A stretch of 7,130 nucleotides of DNA from an uncultured Gemmatimonadota bacterium (lineage in GTDB: Bacteria > Gemmatimonadota > Gemmatimonadetes > Gemmatimonadales > GWC2-71-9). The DNA lies in the NCBI GenBank assembly GCA_913009915.1, contig CAJVYZ010000133.1, positions 1 to 7,130 of the forward strand, in the 5' to 3' direction. Position 1 is the first letter of the stretch; each line of letters opens with the position of its first letter. A program made the position numbers and the translations under genes. A model generated the notes under the pieces. It ran no database searches. It worked only from the letters and a program-made list of their open reading frames with translations, and had not been told where the DNA came from. This document shows, piece after piece, positions 1 through 6,271 of this stretch.

Positions 1-75
1 GGACGCTATGCGGCAGCGTAGGAGTCGGGTCAGAAAAGAGTAGGCAGGGAGGCGCGGCGGCTATAGGTCGCGGGC

Positions 76-103
76 TGGGACAGCGGCATGCGAACAGCGA
101 TGG
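76..103. repeat. Weak degenerate heptad array (left copy)
   Basis: Four adjacent 7-mers can be read in phase: TGGGACA, GCGGCAT, GCGAACA and GCGATGG. The heptad GCGAACA is identical to one in the array at 6272-6306. Taken alone this copy is too degenerate to be convincing; it is listed because it shares an exact unit and the phase with the clearer arrays elsewhere in the window. Confidence 0.35.
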
Positions 104-244
104 CCGAGAGCTTCGGCGAGGGGAGCAGGTGGCATTGAGTGTGCGCGGGGACGATATCTCCCGACAACTCCAGGCCACCCAACACCTTGAGTTTCATCAT
201 TGGTTACGATCGCTTCTCGCTGACATGGTGGGTGAGACCCGGAT

Positions 245-263
245 GGGACCAGCTGTGGGTCCC
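245..263. repeat. Short hairpin flanked by direct repeats
   Basis: GGGACC (245-250) and GGTCCC (258-263) form a perfect 6-bp stem around a 7-base loop. The heptamer CCCGGAT occurs on both sides, at 238-244 and 261-267, overlapping the stem ends. There is no T-tract, so it is not an intrinsic terminator. It may be chance in GC-rich sequence; no function is assigned. Confidence 0.4.
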
Positions 264-485
264 GGATCGCTCCTGACTAAGGTACCGATCCAAAGACCCT
301 CGTCCAGACCCTTCCATATGAAGACGATGCCGGCGGCCTTTGACTCGTGCTCTCGAGGACCGGTCCCGGGCCCTCAGAACCACACTCGACCTCGTCACTG
401 TCGCCTTGGGGTCGCCGCCCTGCAGTATCGTTCCGGTGTGCGGCGCGCATCGGTGGTGATATGTTTCCACAACCGCATTGCTGTT

Positions 486-491
486 GAGGAG
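486..491 (+). promoter_or_regulatory. Shine-Dalgarno site of the lipoprotein gene
   Basis: GAGGAG sits 7 bases before the TTG at 499. It is the strongest ribosome binding site in the window and decides the start of the lipoprotein gene, because a start at 478 would place this site inside the coding region. Confidence 0.6.
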
Positions 492-498
492 TGTGACA

Positions 499-936
499 TT
501 GATAGCCTCAGGTATCTCTTTGCGATCGTCCTGTCTCGTCTTGGCGGCACTCGCCGCCTGCAGTGGAGAGGCCGGGCCCGGCGGGGTGGCCGGCCCCGGG
601 AGCGGTACGGCCGGCGCCTATACGGCCACGGCGTTCACGCTCAGCCAGGGCGGGCCGGAAGAAGACCTCCTGGCCCAGGGTAGTGCCATCACCTTGACCC
701 TGCTGACTGACGGAACCAACACCGGACACATGTTCGTACCAGGTGCCCTGACGGGCGGGGCCGATTTCGACGAAGACCTCGACGGCAGGTGGACCCAGAC
801 CGGCGACGTCGTCCGGCTGCAGCACTCGGCCGACACCTTCCTGCGAGACATCGATTTGGTCGTGTCGGCCAACAAGCTGACGGGTCAGATGTCGGATCCG
901 ACGTTCGTGCTTTCCATAATATTTACCAAGAACTAG
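499..936 (+). CDS. Small secreted lipoprotein, lipocalin-like beta pattern
   Basis: The predicted product is 145 residues, exported and lipid-anchored. I chose the TTG at 499 because GAGGAG at 486-491 lies 7 bases upstream; the in-frame TTG at 478 would lie before that Shine-Dalgarno site. From 499 the N-terminus has a short Ser/Arg start, a hydrophobic stretch and a lipobox LAAC, with Cys21 as the lipidated residue. A Gly/Pro/Ala-rich linker (about residues 23-37) follows. The mature domain is beta-rich, with a DGT-x-x-G turn followed by a VPG, a D-x-DLDGRWTQTGD-type strand pair, and a DTFLRDIDLVV segment ending in a conserved-looking N-x-L-x-G. That layout recalls lipocalin-like domains of small secreted bacterial proteins, but I cannot name the family. 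It is complete at both ends and stands alone. Its ligand or partner is unknown. Confidence 0.7.
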   Translation: MIASGISLRSSCLVLAALAACSGEAGPGGVAGPGSGTAGAYTATAFTLSQGGPEEDLLAQGSAITLTLLTDGTNTGHMFVPGALTGGADFDEDLDGRWTQTGDVVRLQHSADTFLRDIDLVVSANKLTGQMSDPTFVLSIIFTKN

Positions 937-955
937 ACCATACCCCGCGCCGGCC

Positions 956-1597
956 TTGTCCCAAGATGCCGCTTTTGCGTTGTTCCAGCGGGTCGGCGCA
1001 ACAGCCACTCCGGCTACCTACTCCCACCATTCTTGCGAGTGCTGCCATGGGCTGCACACCGACTCGTTCAAGTCCGGTCTCCGGGCCGCGCTGCGTGAGG
1101 ACCCCGACATCGTGTTGATCGGCGAGTTGCGGGACCTGGAAACCGCGGCCATTGCCATCGAGACGGCGGAAACGGGCCACCTGGTGTTCGGCACGCTGCA
1201 CACCACCACCGCCGCCTCGACCATCGACCGCATCATCGACCAGTTTCCCGCCGACCGGCAGGGTCAGATCCGGGTCATGCTGTCGGAATCGCTGCGGGGC
1301 GTCATCGCCCAAACGCTGTGCAAGAAGATCGGTGGCGGCCGCGTGGCTGCGCGTGAGATCCTGTTGACCAACACGGCCATCAGCAATCTCATCCGCGAAT
1401 CGAAGACGTTTCAGATCCCGTCCATCATCCAGACCAGCCGGAAGGCGGGAATGTCCACGCTCAACGACTCGCTCTTCGATCTGGTCAAACGCAAGGTGGT
1501 CGAGCCCAAAGAGGCCTACATGAAGTCGGTGGACAAGGCCGGGTTCGAACAACAGCTGCAATCCCACGGGATCAATGTCGCAGCGCTGTTGCGCTGA
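956..1597 (+). pseudogene. pilT: 5'-truncated PilT twitching-motility ATPase
   Basis: This is the C-terminal half of PilT, the hexameric ATPase that powers retraction of type IV pili at the inner membrane. Recognisable PilT sequence begins at about 1049 (GLHTDSF) and runs to the stop. It includes the Walker B/Glu region (DPDIVLIGELRD), the His box (TGHLVFGTLHTTTAASTIDR), the PilT-type arm AISNLIRESKTFQIPS and a normal C-terminus. PilT proteins are about 340-370 residues; only about 180 are present. The PAS-like N-terminal domain and the Walker A P-loop are absent, so the product could not hydrolyse ATP by itself. The 31 residues encoded from the TTG at 956 to the junction (Cys/His-rich, no PilT similarity) look like non-coding sequence read in frame, and I see no Shine-Dalgarno site. 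The gene ends in a double stop, TGATGA (1595-1600). It is either a true deletion remnant or a product of misassembly at about 1049. Confidence 0.85.
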
Positions 1598-1602
1598 TGA
1601 CG

Positions 1603-1650
1603 GCGGGGGCGACAGCGGGGGCAGCGAGGGCGGCGGGGGCAGCGAGGGCA
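1603..1650. repeat. 18-bp G-rich tandem repeat
   Basis: Two consecutive 18-bp units (1615-1632 and 1633-1650) share the 17 bases GCGGGGGCAGCGAGGGC and differ only in the last base. A partial copy, GCGGGGGCGACA (1603-1614), precedes them. The repeat starts just after the pilT stop codons. Runs of five G on the plus strand could form G-rich secondary structure, but this is untested. Confidence 0.8.
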
Positions 1651-1662
1651 GTGTGCTGTCGG

Positions 1663-1704
1663 CCGTCAGCCGATAGCCGATAGCCGATAGCCGTCCACCG
1701 TCCG
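1663..1704. repeat. Heptad tandem array upstream of the kinase
   Basis: Six consecutive 7-bp units, all starting with CCG, can be read: CCGTCAG, three copies of CCGATAG, CCGTCCA and CCGTCCG. This is the clearest of four such arrays in the window. The heptad CCGTCCA recurs, in the same phase, on the opposite strand of the array at 6272-6306. The array lies in the spacer between the pilT remnant and the kinase. Confidence 0.85.
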
Positions 1705-1834
1705 CTGAAGCACTGGCCATCGACCCGCCCAGGCCGTATCGTATGGCATCTCTTCCACGACCGACGAACTCGTTCGCCTCACTACCGCCCTGGCCGACCG
1801 CTACGACATCGGCCGGGAGCTCGGCGTCGGCGGC

Positions 1835-4429
1835 ATGGCCACCGTGTACTTGGCGCAGGACCGGAAACATGACCGCCCCGTGGCGCTCAAGGTTCTGAAG
1901 CCGGAGCTGGTCGCGGTACTCGGGGTCGAGCGGTTTCTGCAGGAGATCAAGACCACAGCCAACCTGCAACACCCGCATATTCTGCCACTGTTCGACTCGG
2001 GTGAAGCCGATGGCGTCCTGTACTACGTCATGCCCTTCATCGAGGGCGAAACCCTGCGCGACAAGATCAACCGTGAAACACAACTCGGCATCGAAGAAGC
2101 CGTCAGTATCACCAGCGACATCGCTGACGCACTCGACTACGCTCACCGGCACGACGTCATTCACCGAGATATCAAGCCGGAGAACATCCTGCTGCACGAC
2201 GGACGTCCGATGGTGGCCGACTTCGGCATCGCCCTGGCGGTGAGTGCCGCCGCCGGCGGCCGCATGACCGAGACAGGATTGTCGTTGGGCACGCCGCATT
2301 ACATGTCGCCCGAGCAGGCCACGGCCGAGCGGGACCTGACCAATCGGTCCGACATCTATTCGTTGGGCAGCATGTTGTACGAAATGTTGACCGGTGATCC
2401 GCCGCATACCGGCCCCGCCGCGCAGGCGGTGATCATGCGGATCCTCACGGAAGAACCACGTCCTGTTTCCGACGTCCGACGGTCGGTGCCGCCCAACGTC
2501 TCCGGTGCGGTGATGAAGGCGCTGCAAAAGCTGCCGGCCGATCGGTTCGACAGCGCGGCTGCCTTCCACAAGGCCTTGGCGGACACGACGTTCTCGTTTC
2601 AGCAGTCGCCACTGTCCACCGGCCAGGTCGTCGTCGGCCAACGTGAGGTCGGCCTCAGTTCGTGGGCGGCGGATGGGCGCTCGAAAATGGCGCTGGCACT
2701 GGTTGGTGCCTTGGTGATCGTGCTGGCATGGGCGCTGGTGTCCGACCGTGCAGCCAACGATACCACCGGCGCCGTCCCGGTGATGCGCTTCGGCGTGGAC
2801 CTCGGGGGCATCCGTGAGCCGGGCGGGATTGCCATTGCCCCCGATGCGTCGATGCTGGTGGTGACCGGCCAGCAGGCCAGCGGCCCGCGCCAGCTGTTTC
2901 TCCGTCGCGCTGACGATCCAACATTCGAGGTCATCCCCGACACTCGAGGTTCATATTCGCCGGTGTTTTCGCCTGACGGTGAGTGGATCGCCTTTGCGAC
3001 GGGTACCGAGATCCGCCAAATACCCGCCGGCGGGGGCCGCGCATCGTCGGTCGTCCAGCACGTCGAGTTCATTAGTTCGATCCACTGGGCCATGGATGGC
3101 ACCATCGTGTTTGCTTCTGATCGGGGACTCCTGTGGCGTGTGCCACCCGATGGTGGAGAGCCTGAGCCGATCCTGGAATCGGGTGAAATCAGCAACGTGT
3201 TTTGGCCGAGAATGCTTCCGGACGGCAATGGCGTGCTGTTCACCAAGATCAAATCGGATAGAATCGGGTACGAAGTCCGGGTGTTGGATGTCGCGTCCGG
3301 TGTGGCAACCACCTTGTTGTCCGATGCGAGCGACGCACGCTATCTCGATGAGGGGTTGCTGCTGTACGTCACTTCTGACCAAGCGCTATTCGCTGCGCCG
3401 TTCGACCCTAAACGCCGGGAGATTACGGGTGCAGTGTTCCCCGTGCTCGATCAAGTCACGGTCGACCCCGCGACCGGCGGGGCCGGCTTCGCCGTGGCAC
3501 AGAACGGGGTGGCGCTGTACCTGACCGGCGACATGGCCCCGCTGACGCAGCGCACCCTGGTGCAAGTGGATGCCCGGGGGAACGAATCGTCGCTGCGGTT
3601 GCCGACCCGGGCCTACTACGGCGTGCCCCGCTGGAGTCCGGACGGCAGGCGCTTGACGTGGCAACAGGATGTGGGAGACATCTGGGTGTACGATCGAGTG
3701 ACTGGGGCACGGGACATGATGGCCGGCGGGGGAGGGCACTACAACCCGATCTGGATGCACGACGGCAGCGCGGTCATCTATGGCACCCGGTCGCGCGACA
3801 GCACCATTATTACGCTGCAGCCGGTGGACGGCACTGCCCCGGCGGAGGTGTTGTTGTCTCGGCCGGCCCTCGATCTGGCGCTTCCCTGGTCTGTCAGTGC
3901 CGATGGCCGGTATCTGGCCCATGGCACGGGCGTCTTCGAGGCCCAGGACTTGTGGGTATTCGATTTGTCGACACGCGAAAGCGTTCCTTACTTGAGAGCC
4001 GATTGGGGCGAAGTGGCGCTGGCCATCTCTCCCGACGGCCAGTGGGCCGCGTACGAATCGAATGAAGAGGGGCGCACGGAGATCTTCGTGCGGTCGTTCC
4101 CCGATCCCGGTGAGGGCACCAAAGTGTCCGTCGCGGGGGGCATCGGTGCCCGCTGGGCCAGCGATGGCTCACGACTGTTCTACCGAGTCGCCGACACCGT
4201 CATGGTGGCACGGGTCGACACCGGCGACCGATTCGAGGTGCTCTCGCAGGAAGTGCTCTACGTTGGACGCAACATCGGGCTCGATCCGCACCCCGACGGA
4301 GAGCACTTCGTCGTCATCAAGTCCGTGGTGCCGGACCAGGCGGAGACCGAGTCTCTTCGGCCGCTGCGCCTGTCCCTGGTGGTGAACTGGTTCGCCGAAT
4401 TGCATGAGCGGTTGGTGGAGCCGGACTGA
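1835..4429 (+). CDS. Membrane-anchored Ser/Thr kinase with TolB-like beta-propeller
   Basis: This is a eukaryote-type (Hanks) protein kinase that phosphorylates Ser/Thr on unknown targets. ATG 1835 is the only canonical start in the frame, but the kinase fold begins earlier: codons from about 1763 read DELVRLTTALADRY and the glycine-rich loop LGVGG is encoded at 1820-1834, so the true protein is about 25-30 residues longer and the 5' end is probably frameshifted. Numbered from 1835, the ATP-binding Lys is 19 (VALK), the helix-C Glu is 37, the catalytic loop is HRDIKPEN at 110-117, DFG is at 129-131 and SPE at 158-160. All catalytic residues are present, so the kinase looks active. A single membrane helix (about 285-303) follows a linker. 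The remaining 560 residues are extracytoplasmic, with at least eight PD40/WD40-like D-G turns (for example SPDGEWIAFAT 379-389, SPDGRRLTW 601-609, SPDGQWAAYES 732-742) that predict a beta-propeller resembling TolB. This layout suggests a one-protein sensor, but the ligand is unknown. It is convergent with hpt and shows no operon partner. Confidence 0.92.
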   Translation: MATVYLAQDRKHDRPVALKVLKPELVAVLGVERFLQEIKTTANLQHPHILPLFDSGEADGVLYYVMPFIEGETLRDKINRETQLGIEEAVSITSDIADALDYAHRHDVIHRDIKPENILLHDGRPMVADFGIALAVSAAAGGRMTETGLSLGTPHYMSPEQATAERDLTNRSDIYSLGSMLYEMLTGDPPHTGPAAQAVIMRILTEEPRPVSDVRRSVPPNVSGAVMKALQKLPADRFDSAAAFHKALADTTFSFQQSPLSTGQVVVGQREVGLSSWAADGRSKMALALVGALVIVLAWALVSDRAANDTTGAVPVMRFGVDLGGIREPGGIAIAPDASMLVVTGQQASGPRQLFLRRADDPTFEVIPDTRGSYSPVFSPDGEWIAFATGTEIRQIPAGGGRASSVVQHVEFISSIHWAMDGTIVFASDRGLLWRVPPDGGEPEPILESGEISNVFWPRMLPDGNGVLFTKIKSDRIGYEVRVLDVASGVATTLLSDASDARYLDEGLLLYVTSDQALFAAPFDPKRREITGAVFPVLDQVTVDPATGGAGFAVAQNGVALYLTGDMAPLTQRTLVQVDARGNESSLRLPTRAYYGVPRWSPDGRRLTWQQDVGDIWVYDRVTGARDMMAGGGGHYNPIWMHDGSAVIYGTRSRDSTIITLQPVDGTAPAEVLLSRPALDLALPWSVSADGRYLAHGTGVFEAQDLWVFDLSTRESVPYLRADWGEVALAISPDGQWAAYESNEEGRTEIFVRSFPDPGEGTKVSVAGGIGARWASDGSRLFYRVADTVMVARVDTGDRFEVLSQEVLYVGRNIGLDPHPDGEHFVVIKSVVPDQAETESLRPLRLSLVVNWFAELHERLVEPD

Positions 4430-4434
4430 GTTGG

Positions 4435-4462
4435 CTGGTGGCTGATGGCTGACCGCCGACCG
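4435..4462. repeat. Heptad array between convergent genes
   Basis: Four in-phase 7-mers, CTGGTGG, CTGATGG, CTGACCG and CCGACCG, fill the 33-base gap between the kinase stop and the hpt stop. CCGACCG also occurs in phase on the minus strand of the array at 6272-6306. No stem-loop with a T-tract is visible, so there is no recognisable intrinsic terminator for either convergent gene. Confidence 0.65.
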
Positions 4463-4999
4463 CTATTCCGCGATATCCAGGATCCCGATGTAAGGCAGCG
4501 TGCGGTGCTGCTCCTCATAGTCCAAGCCATATCCCACCGTCCACACATCGGGGATTTCGAAGCCCAGGTAGTCGATCGGGGCGTCGGCGTTGTCTTCGCG
4601 CTGCTTACGGACCAAAGCGCAGGTTTTGACCGAGGCCGGGCTACGAGCCTTCAGCAGGTCCACCAGGTAACGCAGCGTCTGACCCGAGTCGATGATGTCC
4701 TCCACGATGAGCACGTGTTTCCCCTCGATCTGGTGGCGCAGATCCATCTCCAGCCGCACCTCGCCCGACACGCTCCCCTCGGAGTAACTGGAAAGGGCCA
4801 TGAACTCGATGCGGCGCGGGATGGTAAGCCGGCGAGAAAGGTCGGCCAGGAAGATGAAGGCGCCCTTGAGGACGCCGACCAGGACGATCTCACCCTTGTC
4901 GTGGTATTCGGCGGAGATCTGGGCTGCGAGGTCCTCCACCCGCGCCTGGATGTGGTCTTCGTCGATCAGGACGCGGGGCGGGGACGAAACATCGGCCAT
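4463..4999 (-). CDS. hpt: Hypoxanthine phosphoribosyltransferase
   Basis: This cytoplasmic purine-salvage enzyme makes IMP (and usually GMP) from hypoxanthine or guanine and PRPP, releasing pyrophosphate. The 178 residues match the usual length of bacterial Hpt. Visible motifs in order: the pyrophosphate-binding Leu-Lys loop VLKGAF (43-48); the flexible active-site loop SSYSEGSVSGEV (70-81); the PRPP signature VEDIIDSGQTL (99-109), with Glu100/Asp101 for ribose and Asp104 in the position of the general base; the base-contacting Lys132; and the C-terminal VWTVGYGLDYEEQHRTLPYIGIL (152-173), where Trp153 takes the place of the Phe that normally stacks on the purine and Asp160 is the expected metal or base ligand. 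The enzyme looks intact. ATG 4999 follows the stop codon of the DinB-like gene by one base (TGA-C-ATG). No strong Shine-Dalgarno site is visible, so translation probably depends on coupling to that gene. Confidence 0.95.
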   Translation of the reverse strand: MADVSSPPRVLIDEDHIQARVEDLAAQISAEYHDKGEIVLVGVLKGAFIFLADLSRRLTIPRRIEFMALSSYSEGSVSGEVRLEMDLRHQIEGKHVLIVEDIIDSGQTLRYLVDLLKARSPASVKTCALVRKQREDNADAPIDYLGFEIPDVWTVGYGLDYEEQHRTLPYIGILDIAE

Positions 5000-5000
5000 G

Positions 5001-5486
5001 TCAGTGGGTCGCTTTCAGGATATCGCGGATGATCTTGCGGTGGTGGCGATGGTGTACCTGGGCGAAACGTAACCATTGCGGCGGGGTGAAGTATCCCAAT
5101 GCGGGGTGTCGCCGGGTACACGAATCCGCAGCGAGAATCGGCAGGTGGTCCGCCAGGGCCTCCGCTTCATCCTGCACCTCCGCGAACCCCGATTGGATCG
5201 CGGGGAACTCCATTCCATCCGGTTTGGTGACATCGGGCGCCCGGCCCTTGCCGCGAGGGATGAAGCCTGTGCCGATCACCACGTGGCCGCGCCAAGTGGG
5301 CCCGCCGGGTCCGTCAGAGGCCATCATCCCCTTGGCCACGGCGTGGAGCCAGGCCAAGATGACGCGGTCGGTCAGGAGGAGATGCTCCAGCTGTTGCCCA
5401 ATGCTCCAGGCCGATGTGGCCCCATGGCGCTGGGCGCAGACGTCTTGGTCGCTGGCGCGGGCGATGGAGCGGGCGATCTCGTTCAC
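5001..5486 (-). CDS. DinB/DUF1569-like four-helix protein
   Basis: The 161-residue product resembles the DinB superfamily, four-helix-bundle proteins that often bind a metal through three His and in some members act as thiol-dependent transferases. Supporting segments are an N-terminal helix with WSIGQQLEHLLLTDRVI (27-43, His35), a middle region with no clear match, and a C-terminal HPALGYFTPPQWLRFAQVHH (127-146) plus HRKIIRDIL. That last pattern, HP-x-x-G-x-x-T-x-x-x-W then a His cluster (145, 146, 148, 149), is typical of DUF1569-like members. A metal site from His35 and two of the C-terminal His is an inference. GTG 5486 is the only canonical start in a frame open back to the TAA at 5571-5573; the 28 codons between look partly helical (LPSNIRRSHAEL), so the first helix may extend further than called. 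Its TGA stop lies one base before the hpt ATG. The substrate is unknown. Confidence 0.72.
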   Translation of the reverse strand: MNEIARSIARASDQDVCAQRHGATSAWSIGQQLEHLLLTDRVILAWLHAVAKGMMASDGPGGPTWRGHVVIGTGFIPRGKGRAPDVTKPDGMEFPAIQSGFAEVQDEAEALADHLPILAADSCTRRHPALGYFTPPQWLRFAQVHHRHHRKIIRDILKATH

Positions 5487-5575
5487 CAGCTCAGCGTGCG
5501 AGCGACGGATGTTGGAAGGTAGGGTGATGGCTTGGGTCTCCTGGGCGGTGCGTGGTGCGTTGTGCGTCGTTTATT

Positions 5576-5581
5576 ATTCTA
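5576..5581 (-). promoter_or_regulatory. Possible -10 element before the DinB-hpt pair
   Basis: On the minus strand the hexamer TAGAAT, one mismatch from TATAAT, lies in an AT-rich island (about 5570-5582) in otherwise GC-rich DNA, about 90 bases before the GTG at 5486. No good -35 hexamer is visible at 16-18 bases, so this is a weak call. If real, it would let DinB-hpt be transcribed apart from DUF99. Confidence 0.22.
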
Positions 5582-5646
5582 CTGCACCCTGCGGCCCCCG
5601 CGTCTTGGTAACTGCTGATAATACTCGATCGAAGCAGGGGCGGTAA

Positions 5647-6213
5647 TCAGGGTCGGCCCTTCGAGTGCCCCAGAACTATGGCCTGGCCGATCATGTGCGC
5701 CAGCCTGAGCGGCTCGGGAAACCGCCCCTTCCGCAGCGATTGCCGAGCCAATTCGGCGCCCCGGTGCCAGTCGATACCGGCACAGGCGATGTGGAGACCA
5801 GGCGCGGCCATCCGTGCCGGCGGGGCGCGCTCGAGAATGCCCCGGCGGTCTTCCAATCCCGCAGCCTTGAGCGCGGCGGCCACCTCGGATCGCGCGGGGT
5901 CCCGCCGGGTGGCGATGAGCACGGGCCGGTCCAGTCCCCGGGCGAGCGCGTCCACGTCCACCAACGCCAACCCTGCGATGGTGATCCCGCCAAGCAATAC
6001 CGCCTGGACGCCAGGAAGAGCGGGGGACCGACCCAGCCATTCCTGCAAGTACTCGGTCACGTCGGCACCATCGACTGGGAAGGAACCGACCATGATGGCT
6101 TCGACCTGGTCGGGTCCCTCGGTCATGACCGCTACCAGCGGCACGAGATCCGTCTGCGCCTTGTCGAACGGGGCGTCGTCGATGCCGAGGAAGTGGGGTC
6201 GGGGGGAGGACAC
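5647..6213 (-). CDS. DUF99 family protein (endonuclease V-like fold)
   Basis: The 188-residue product carries the motifs of the DUF99 family (PF01949), best known from archaea and scattered in bacteria, whose structure has been related to endonuclease V. In order: FLGIDDAPF (8-16) at the N-terminus, where the Asp pair would match a metal ligand; LVAVMTEG (26-33); VDGADVTEYLQEWL (47-60); the central VQAVLLGGITIAGLALVD (69-86), the hallmark of the family; RPVLIATRRDP (96-106); and the C-terminal EPLRLAHMIGQAIVLGHSKGR (167-187). Length is normal for the family. The start is GTG 6213, the only canonical start before an upstream in-frame stop; GAGGAG lies 14 bases upstream, which is longer than ideal spacing. 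No reaction has been established for DUF99. A nucleic-acid or inosine-related role is inferred only from the fold relationship. It is the first gene of the minus-strand set, 160 bases before DinB. Confidence 0.88.
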   Translation of the reverse strand: MSSPRPHFLGIDDAPFDKAQTDLVPLVAVMTEGPDQVEAIMVGSFPVDGADVTEYLQEWLGRSPALPGVQAVLLGGITIAGLALVDVDALARGLDRPVLIATRRDPARSEVAAALKAAGLEDRRGILERAPPARMAAPGLHIACAGIDWHRGAELARQSLRKGRFPEPLRLAHMIGQAIVLGHSKGRP

Positions 6214-6271
6214 GGGTTGGTTGAAGACTCCTCGCAGGCCAGGTTATCTCAGCGCTCGCCAACTGTCGGGA

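Larger units (their letters stand above)
1..498. other. Leader region without a supportable gene
   Basis: I see no convincing gene here. One plus-strand frame stays open from base 3 to 683, but it runs through the lipoprotein gene in a different frame. Its translation is rich in Arg, Pro, Gly and His with no recognisable motif, and its third codon positions show no strong GC preference, so it is probably a chance opening in GC-rich DNA. The minus-strand frame at 204-470 has the same character. The region holds a weak heptad-repeat patch (76-103), a hairpin (245-263) and a palindrome-rich patch around 354-375 that includes GACCGGTC and GGGCCC. The last 30 bases carry the ribosome binding site of the lipoprotein gene. 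No clear promoter hexamers are visible. Confidence 0.6.

Noticed and set aside
1..17. Possible adapter remnant at the left end (GACGCT near the first bases)
   Set aside because: Only about 9 of 17 positions agree with the reverse-oriented adapter, with no run longer than six bases; that is not distinguishable from chance.
3..683. Long open plus-strand frame covering the left end
   Set aside because: It overlaps the better supported lipoprotein gene in another frame, lacks recognisable motifs, and has composition typical of non-coding GC-rich DNA.
1541..1550. tRNA T-loop-like GGGTTCGAAC
   Set aside because: It encodes part of the conserved PilT C-terminus (A-G-F-E) and no acceptor stem, D arm or anticodon arm can be folded around it.
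1663..1704. CRISPR-like repeat array
   Set aside because: Units are 7 bp and contiguous with no spacers, so this is a simple tandem repeat.
923..2641. Long minus-strand open frame of 572 codons
   Set aside because: It lies antisense to the clearly homologous PilT and kinase sequences, runs through tandem repeats, and is His/Arg/Gly/Gln-rich without domain motifs; it is a shadow frame.
4430..4462. Bidirectional intrinsic terminator between convergent genes
   Set aside because: The 33-base gap consists of heptads; I could not form a stable stem followed by a T-tract on either strand.
4445..5032. Plus-strand open frame opposite hpt
   Set aside because: It is antisense to hpt, whose active-site motifs are unmistakable on the minus strand.
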